Source: JBHJHK01 sp050330975
GTDB lineage: Bacteria > Pseudomonadota > Gammaproteobacteria > Competibacterales > Competibacteraceae
Assembly (NCBI GenBank): GCA_050330975.1
Contig: JBHJHK010000145.1
Span: forward strand, 1 to 13,521
Direction of reading: 5' to 3'
DNA: 13,521 bases
This document shows, one piece after another, positions 8,476 through 13,521 of the stretch. A program made the translations under genes and the position numbers. How positions within the stretch are numbered: position 1 is the first letter of the stretch; each line of letters opens with the position of its first letter. The notes under the pieces are model-generated. The model was given only the letters and a program-made list of their open reading frames with translations, did not search any database and was not told the origin of the DNA.

Positions 8476-8721
8476 GCAAATCTCTACCCACTGATTGCCT
8501 CTCCACACGTAAACGCAATTGGGGTTTTTTTGAGTGAGCATAATTGTCAATTCATTGGAGCAGTGGATGGTGCCCATCTTGTCAGCAGGAACGGGAGGAC
8601 TACTAAAATCGCTTTCTGAAATAGATTTTGTTGGTTTTCCTTCATGTTCCACAAAACCTTCCTTAAGAGTCATCGACGACAGATCATCTTGTATAGAGAA
8701 ACGCAAAACCAATTCAGCCAT
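8467..8721 (-). CDS. Small orphan protein of unknown function (84 aa)
   Basis: I do not recognise this protein. It has 84 residues, no signal peptide and no membrane segment, so it is probably cytoplasmic. It is moderately acidic, with Ser-rich middle sequence (SISESDFSSPP, about 33-43), cysteines at 54, 69 and 82, and an aromatic C-terminus (VYVWRGNQWVEICYG). GGAG at 8733-8730 lies 8 bases before ATG 8721, and a sigma-70-like promoter precedes it, which argues for a real gene despite its low GC content. It is on the same strand as the FecR-TPR-barrel gene and begins 89 bases beyond that gene's stop. The AT-rich composition beside a transposase remnant suggests it was acquired. A modified-peptide precursor is conceivable given the Cys/Ser/Thr content, but no leader motif or maturation gene is seen. 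Confidence 0.6.
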   Translation of the reverse strand: MAELVLRFSIQDDLSSMTLKEGFVEHEGKPTKSISESDFSSPPVPADKMGTIHCSNELTIMLTQKNPNCVYVWRGNQWVEICYG

Positions 8722-8729
8722 TGCTTAGA

Positions 8730-8733
8730 CTCC
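8730..8733 (-). promoter_or_regulatory. Shine-Dalgarno of the small orphan gene
   Basis: GGAG on the minus strand, 8 bases before ATG at 8721. This is the clearest ribosome-binding site in the window and fixes the start of the 84-aa gene. Confidence 0.6.
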
Positions 8734-8775
8734 ATTGCAAAGTGAGCACAGAAAACGGGGGAAACATTGCATATT

Positions 8776-8804
8776 TTTATAAGCCAAAAAACCTTGTCTT
8801 TCTA
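8776..8804 (-). promoter_or_regulatory. Candidate sigma-70 promoter for the small orphan gene
   Basis: On the minus strand TAGAAA (8804-8799, 4 of 6 to TTGACA) and TATAAA (8781-8776, 5 of 6 to TATAAT) are separated by exactly 17 bases. The -10 box lies about 55 bases before ATG 8721, which would leave a leader of roughly 45-50 bases. The whole segment is AT-rich, so a chance match is possible. Confidence 0.45.
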
Positions 8805-8810
8805 TTCACC

Positions 8811-11800
8811 TCAAGGAAAAGACAAAGACAGATTCAGAAAAATGAGCCTTTCGGGATAGAACAACGGAGAGCCAAAATCGGGGGTTTCTTGATACTCAAA
8901 ATCTTTATCAAACACATTTTTGATTGACAGGCTCACTTCACCCCGATCGGCGGGCAAGCGATACCCCAAAGCGACATCCATCAACCAGAAACGATCGCTA
9001 AAGAATTCATCGATGGGCTCCACGACACCCGTTTCGGGATTGGTGGCTCTATCCCGTTGTGCGGCATCTTGATCGACCAAGGTAAAAACGACCTGACCGC
9101 GCCAGCCCGCAGCGCTGATCCAGCGGGCATCGAGCTCGAGGCGTTGATTTTGCAAGTCGTAGAAACCGCGCGAGCCTTCTAGCTCATCGAAGTCCGTCTC
9201 AAAATCTTCGTAGATATACTCTCCGCTGAGGGCCAACCAGGGCCTGGGGGTCCAATAGAGGTAGGCGCGCCCCTCCCGTTCGAAAATGTCGATGGTATCT
9301 TGGGAAGTTTCCAGGGTATCCACTTGGATACTCTGCTGAAAAGCTTCGCTCTGGCGCAGGGAGTACTCCAACCCCGAGTGGAGGTATGGCGACCAGCGCT
9401 GATCCCACCCCAGGCCGTAGCGCCAGGTCTCAGCGCCAGCGACATCGTCGAAAAACTGATTGAAGCCGGCGACGACTACGGGTTCCAAGGTTTGACTGGC
9501 AGCAATGGGACGCGTGAGGGTCCGAAAGGCTGCGGCCCGTAGGGCCACTAGCGAATGGGGGGTCCAGGTGATGCCCAGTTTGGGATTAATTTGCCTTTGC
9601 TCATTTTTGAAATCACCCTGGTCTAGATCGAAATCATCTCCACTGATACCCAGCAATAACTGTAAATCCTCAAGGGGCTCGATATCCAGGTAGAGATAAG
9701 CGTTGTAGTGCTGTAGCTCTTCGGCGCCATCCTGGGTAAACAAGACCTGCCTAGACGCCGAATCGAGAAAGGTATCTCGGAAGTCTGACTCTTGATCCAG
9801 GTATCCTGAACCCAACCGCACACTAAACATTGAGCCTCGATACAACTGCTGTAACTCCAAAGCGATGGTATCCGATGAGGTTAGCAGCTCTGTACCAACG
9901 GGTCCCAAGGATACCTCAACGCTTTCTTCGACATTGGTATCGAAAAAGGATAACAACGTTTGCCAGCGCTTTCCTATGCGGTAGCGTGCCCCCAGGCGAA
10001 ATTCATCTTCTTCATCGGTTTGTCGCAACGTATCATTAATATCGTCGGGATCGACCCGCAACACGGGATCCCCCTCCTCGACCTCATTGCGTCGATACTC
10101 CGCCTGTATCATCAGCTCGGGAAAGGGCTCCACCTGGGCAAACACCGTGTAGATATCCCGCTCTTGATCGGTGTTGCCACCAAAGCCGTCGGTCTCGTAG
10201 TGAAACTGTCCCAGGTTAAAGGCCAGGCGGCCAAACAGAGCCGACACGATGACCTCATCCCCCAGGGTGTCGCGATTGCCCACCACCCCATGGGCCTGGA
10301 TCCGCAGACCGTCGCGGACAAACAGGGAATTGAATTCGTTGAAGCCCGCCGCCGAGGGCCCAGCACCGCGCAAGATTCCCAGATCGGTCTGGGTGAGCTG
10401 GGGTTGGATGGCGGTCTGGCTCAAGGGCTGGGTGAGCTGGGACTGGAGCAGGGCACTGGCCCGGGCTAGGTCCACCCGCTGGCGGTCCCGGTAGGCGTCG
10501 GCCAACAGCCGATGGGCGGCGAAATTGCCCGGGTCGGAGGCGACGGAACGGCTGGCCTCCCGAAGGGCCAGTTCCTCGAAGCCCAACTCCCGGTAGATGC
10601 GCCCCAAGCTAGCCCCGCGGGCCGCGGCATCGTCGTCGATCAACAGCTGGGAGCGGTACACCAAACGGTTATCGTTGAGGGCGATGGAACGCTCGAGATC
10701 CCCCAGGGCTTCCACCGGACGATTCTCCGCCTGGGCCAGCAACGCCTGGTAAAACCAAGGGGTGGGGTCGGCGGGGTCAAACTGTTGAGCCAGGCCGTAC
10801 TGCCCCCGGGCGGCGGCGAAGCGATTCTCTTCGAAGTAGGCCTTGCCCAGGTAGCTGCGCCCCAGGGAGCGGTAGGGGTCCAGGCTAGCGGCGAGTTCCA
10901 ACTCGTCGCGCCCCGCCGCCAGCTCCCCCTGGCGAATCCGCGCCAAGCCCAGCCCCAGGCGCGGGAGAGGGTCTCCAGGAGAGCGGGTCACCGCCTGGGC
11001 GAATACCGCCTGGGCCCGGGCTGGCGCTTGGCGGGCCAACAACGCATAGCCGTTGATGGTCAACGCCCGGGCCGATCGAGGATCCAACGCCACCGCCCGC
11101 TCGGTGGCCCCAAGGGCTCCCCGGTAATCACCGCTGGCCAAGGTCAACTCCGCCACCCGGCTCCAGGCCAGGGCGTTGGCTCTGTCCAACGCCACCGCCT
11201 GGCGGGCCGCCACCAAGGCGCCGTCGATGTCGAACTCAGCTTGGCGGGCGTAGGACAACGCCACCTGGGCCACGGGGGAATCGGGGGCCAACGCCACCGC
11301 CTGTTGGGCCAGCGTCAACGCCTCGTCCCGGCGGTTTTGGGCCACGGCAATGACGGCTTCCAAGGCCACCGCTTCACCGTTGTCGGCCCCCAGAGATTCC
11401 AGGGTCGCCCGGGCTTCCGCCACGCGCCCCACGGCCAACAGCAGCGCCCCCCGCAGGGTTTCAACCTCCTCGTCCCCCGAAGGACGGCGGGGCAACGCCG
11501 CCAAGGCCCCCGCCACGTCGTTATCGGCGTAGCGGGCCAGCCCTTGAGCAACTGCCCCTTCAAAGCGCCCCGGGCGCAGGTCGACCACGGGGGGATAGTG
11601 CAACGCCCAGGCCACGGCATCGTCGAGGCTCGCCACCAACAGCCGCTGGGGGGCTTGGTTCAAGCCCGCTTGGGCCGCTTCTCCGGCCCCCAAGCTCAGG
11701 GCACCCGAGGCATTGCTCGCCCGCACTCGCCCCTCGATGACCCACACTGTGCCGACCTCGTCGTCCACCCTCAGGGCGAACTCGGTGCCCTCCACGGCGG

Positions 11801-12276
11801 CGTTGAAATAGGGGGTGTTCACCTCCAATTCCCCCGGGGTGCGGGTAAAGATGTTGAGAACCCCCCGCAACAGGTCGAACCAGCTGCGATTGCGGGTGGA
11901 AAACCGCACCACGGATAGGGCATCGAGGCGGAGCTTGGCATCGTCTTCCACCAACGCCACCACCGCGCGACTCAGCTCTGCCACCCTCAGGCTGTCACCG
12001 GGGCAAAGCTGCCCCCCAACGGCCATGACTTGCCAGGCACTTCCCCCCCCGGCGCTGGACTTCCACCCGCCCCTCCACCACTTCCAAGGTCCCCACCGGC
12101 GCCTCGCCGTCACAGGGCGATTGCCCGTGGGCTTCGAGTCCCGTGGCGGCCATTAGGACTGTCGCCAGGACTATCGCCCCCCAAAACCCGCCTTTGGTAG
12201 AAAAAACAACTGATTTGACTTTACCACAAACAAGCACCGTGCGCTGTGGCGCTGAAGAGGCATGCATTTTAGACAT
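8811..12276 (-). CDS. FecR-domain / TPR / outer-membrane beta-barrel fusion protein (frameshifted near the N-terminus)
   Basis: Joining two overlapping frames gives about 1154 aa. Frame one starts at ATG 12276 with a long basic n-region, a hydrophobic core (GAIVLATVLMAATG) and a plausible cleavage site near EAHG, then enters a FecR domain (VGTLEVVEGRVEVQRRGG). At eight Gs (12050-12043) the frame breaks; dropping one G continues directly as SAWQVMAVGGQLCPGDSLRV and runs open to TGA 8811-8813. Approximate domains in the joined chain: FecR 60-200 (including NAAVEGTEFALRV and VWVIEGRVRASN), TPR repeats 235-610, outer-membrane barrel 645-1154 starting near FNEFNSLFVRDG and ending in NLSLSFP, as beta-barrel proteins often do. 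I see no clear TonB plug domain before the barrel. Without the frame change the first frame yields only 93 aa. It lies 178 bases after the cyclase gene on the same strand. Confidence 0.82.
11084..11301 (-). repeat. TPR repeat units visible at DNA level with exact 102-base period
   Basis: CCAACGCCACCGCC (plus-strand reading) occurs at 11084, 11186 and 11288, exactly 102 bases apart, equal to 34 codons, the length of one TPR. On the coding strand it writes the repeated helix segment containing AVALD or AVALA. Near-identical DNA suggests recent duplication of units or gene conversion. Confidence 0.8.
12043..12050 (-). other. Poly-G tract (G8) causing the frameshift in the FecR-TPR-barrel gene
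   Basis: Eight Gs on the coding strand lie at codons 76-78, just inside the FecR domain. With eight Gs the frame closes soon afterwards at a stop (11995-11997). With seven (or ten) it joins the long downstream frame without loss of FecR sequence. Poly-G tracts of this length near the 5' end of surface-protein genes are known sites of slipped-strand phase variation, and also of sequencing error. Confidence 0.8.
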
Positions 12277-12412
12277 GTCATGAACTTTGTCGGCCGGGGG
12301 ATTTTACGGCTTCTAGGCTTCATCTGGCCCAAAGCTGTCCGATGGGAGGCGTTCTCGGTTTGGATAAGATAGCAGAGCCAACAGCTCGTTGAGGGGCTCG
12401 TAGGGATGAGCC

Positions 12413-12434
12413 ACCACCGCGGTTAACCGGTGGT
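12413..12434 (-). terminator. Inverted repeat after the cyclase gene, weak terminator candidate
   Basis: ACCACCG at 12413-12419 pairs with CGGTGGT at 12428-12434 around an 8-base loop. It lies 20 bases beyond the cyclase stop on the minus strand. No T-run follows, so it may instead be an mRNA-stabilising fold between two co-transcribed genes. Confidence 0.3.
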
Positions 12435-12454
12435 CGTGAGCCCTCCATCTGGCG

Positions 12455-13521
12455 CTAAACGCCTTCGACGACGCCATTCCAGCCCTTGGGCACGGGCTGC
12501 CTCGCCAGCCCGTGACAACGCTTGAGATAAAACCCCGCCGGCGCCACCCCCCTGGAGGCCAAAGCGGCAAAGCCCCGTTGCGCGGCGACAAAGTCGCCTC
12601 GCCGCCAACATGCCAAGGCATTGTTGCAGGCCTCGATGGTAGCTTGCTCCGCGGATGTGGGTCGACCCGTTCGCCACAGTTCCACCAGTTCCAAGATTTG
12701 ACGCTTGCCCCGGAGACGAAACCGGCCCACGGGGCAATAGACGACATCCTCTACCCCGTCGAGGGTCTCTCGGGATGCCAGGACCTGGGTCTTGAGGGAT
12801 TTGTTGAGTTCTTGAATGCGTTGGACCGTATTGACGGGGTCGCCCAAGGCGCGGAACTCCCAATGGCGGGGCGAACCCACGACCCCCAGGGCCACGCTCC
12901 CCCCATGGAGCCCCAAGCGGGTGGGGAGCTGGGTCTCGTCTCGACCCTTGAGGGCATCGACGATGGCCAACGCCGCCTCACAGGCGCGCTGCCGGAGGAC
13001 CACCTCTGGCGCGTTTTTGACCCAGAGGGCCAACATGCCATCTCCCTTGATATCGGAGACCCACCCCCGATGGTGATAAACCACTTCAAATAGGCCGGCA
13101 AAATAGTCGTTGACAAAAGTGTGGAGGTCGGTCGGGCGATAGCCTTCACTAATCCGGGTGTAACCGGCGAGGTCGGTGGACAAACACACCCCACTAACCT
13201 CTTGGTTAGCGGGCGTTGGCATGCCCCGGGCGTCGGTGGGCCACGCCTTAATCCAGACCGGCAGGTAACCCTCCAGTTGACGGCGCAACTGCTCAGCCAC
13301 CCACAGCCGCCGCCACAGGACGAACCCGGCGGTGGCGGGCAGTTGGAAGCCCAGGGGCACCAGCAGCGGCAGCCAAAGGGCGAAGTGCACAAAGGCTCCC
13401 CAGATCGCCAGGCCATACCCCAGTCCCCCCCCACCCAAAACCAACAGCAACCCCCTACGGCGCGGGAACCGGCGCCCCAAACACCCCCAAACCCCACCCC
13501 CCACCACCAACCACACCACCG
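12455..13521 (-). CDS. CHASE2-type membrane adenylate/guanylate cyclase, class III (5' partial)
   Basis: The C-terminal 355 codons are present; the gene continues past the right edge, and the apparent GTG at 13519 is only the first start-like codon in the window. The visible part starts with three hydrophobic helices (about 13521-13295), the arrangement that follows a periplasmic CHASE2 sensor domain, then a cytoplasmic class III cyclase domain. Catalytic residues look intact: first metal Asp in STDLAGYT (about 13160-13185), second metal Asp in KGDGMLALW (about 13025-13050), and the Asn/Arg pair in ALGDPVNTVQRIQ (about 12819-12853). The tail ends in PKGWNGVVEGV, resembling the common end of CHASE2 cyclases. 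It should make cAMP or cGMP in response to an envelope signal. The FecR-TPR-barrel gene follows on the same strand after 178 bases, so the two probably act together. The CHASE2 domain itself is outside the window and is inferred. Confidence 0.87.
   Translation of the reverse strand, partial: VVWLVVGGGVWGCLGRRFPRRRGLLLVLGGGGLGYGLAIWGAFVHFALWLPLLVPLGFQLPATAGFVLWRRLWVAEQLRRQLEGYLPVWIKAWPTDARGMPTPANQEVSGVCLSTDLAGYTRISEGYRPTDLHTFVNDYFAGLFEVVYHHRGWVSDIKGDGMLALWVKNAPEVVLRQRACEAALAIVDALKGRDETQLPTRLGLHGGSVALGVVGSPRHWEFRALGDPVNTVQRIQELNKSLKTQVLASRETLDGVEDVVYCPVGRFRLRGKRQILELVELWRTGRPTSAEQATIEACNNALACWRRGDFVAAQRGFAALASRGVAPAGFYLKRCHGLARQPVPKGWNGVVEGV

Noticed and set aside
8230..8480. CRISPR-like or attachment-site repeats
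   Set aside because: Only isolated inverted repeats and one 12-base tandem copy are present; no regularly spaced repeats, integrase or tRNA gene.
8215..8619. Plus-strand open frame of 134 codons in the scar region
   Set aside because: It begins opposite the transposase start codon, crosses the hairpin and the tandem duplication, and then runs antisense to the small gene, which has better start signals. The protein looks like random sequence.
8452..8721. UGA recoding (selenocysteine or Trp) of the small gene to give repeated Cys-Tyr-Gly units
   Set aside because: The tandem DNA duplication explains the pattern. No SECIS-like fold was recognised and the extended frame stops soon after.
8467..8721. 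TOMM or other modified-peptide precursor linked to the kinase/cyclase gene
   Set aside because: No nitrile-hydratase-like leader, no Gly-Gly cleavage motif and no cyclodehydratase or other maturation gene in the window. The two genes are about 4.9 kb apart on opposite strands.
8721..8927. Plus-strand open frame of 68 codons
   Set aside because: Overlaps the 3' end of the barrel gene in antisense and has no ribosome-binding site.
12313..12747. Minus-strand open frame that could suggest a frameshifted longer cyclase C-terminus
   Set aside because: The cyclase frame itself ends in PKGWNGVVEGV, which resembles the usual end of CHASE2 cyclases, so the other frame is a shadow plus intergenic sequence.

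Overview
The window comes from a Gram-negative, high-GC bacterium. The evidence is a periplasmic adaptor plus RND pump pair, an outer-membrane beta-barrel protein, and strong G/C bias with frequent TTG and CCC codons outside one AT-rich island. A proteobacterium, possibly a gammaproteobacterium, fits best, but nothing here fixes the lineage.

Plus strand, 1-7796: the left edge cuts a very large signalling gene. It encodes the end of a Ser/Thr protein kinase domain (DFG motif at the first bases), a degenerate class III cyclase-like domain, a STAND-type AAA ATPase and a helical TPR-like tail. This is the layout of the family named 'TOMM system kinase/cyclase fusion protein'. An in-frame TAA interrupts the kinase activation loop at 28-30. 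Next come a periplasmic adaptor (MFP) gene and an RND permease gene that overlap by 4 bases (ATGA), so they are a translationally coupled efflux pair. No outer-membrane TolC-type gene is present.

Middle, 7797-8810: a scar region. It holds an internally deleted, multiply broken IS4-type transposase (minus strand), several short inverted or tandem repeats, and an AT-rich island with one small orphan gene (84 aa, minus strand). That gene has a good Shine-Dalgarno and a plausible sigma-70 promoter.

Minus strand, 8811-13521, in transcription order: the C-terminal part of a CHASE2-type membrane adenylate/guanylate cyclase with intact catalytic residues (cut by the right edge), then a giant FecR-domain/TPR/outer-membrane beta-barrel protein. 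The second gene is split by a one-base frameshift at a run of eight Gs just after its signal peptide. Phase variation, a pseudogene or a homopolymer sequencing error could each explain this.

The most interesting unit is the cyclase plus FecR-TPR-barrel pair: an apparent inner-membrane second-messenger sensor next to an envelope protein with a periplasmic FecR module, protein-interaction repeats and an outer-membrane barrel on one chain. The two broken large genes, both otherwise intact for more than 1000 codons, mean base-level accuracy should be confirmed before either is called a pseudogene.
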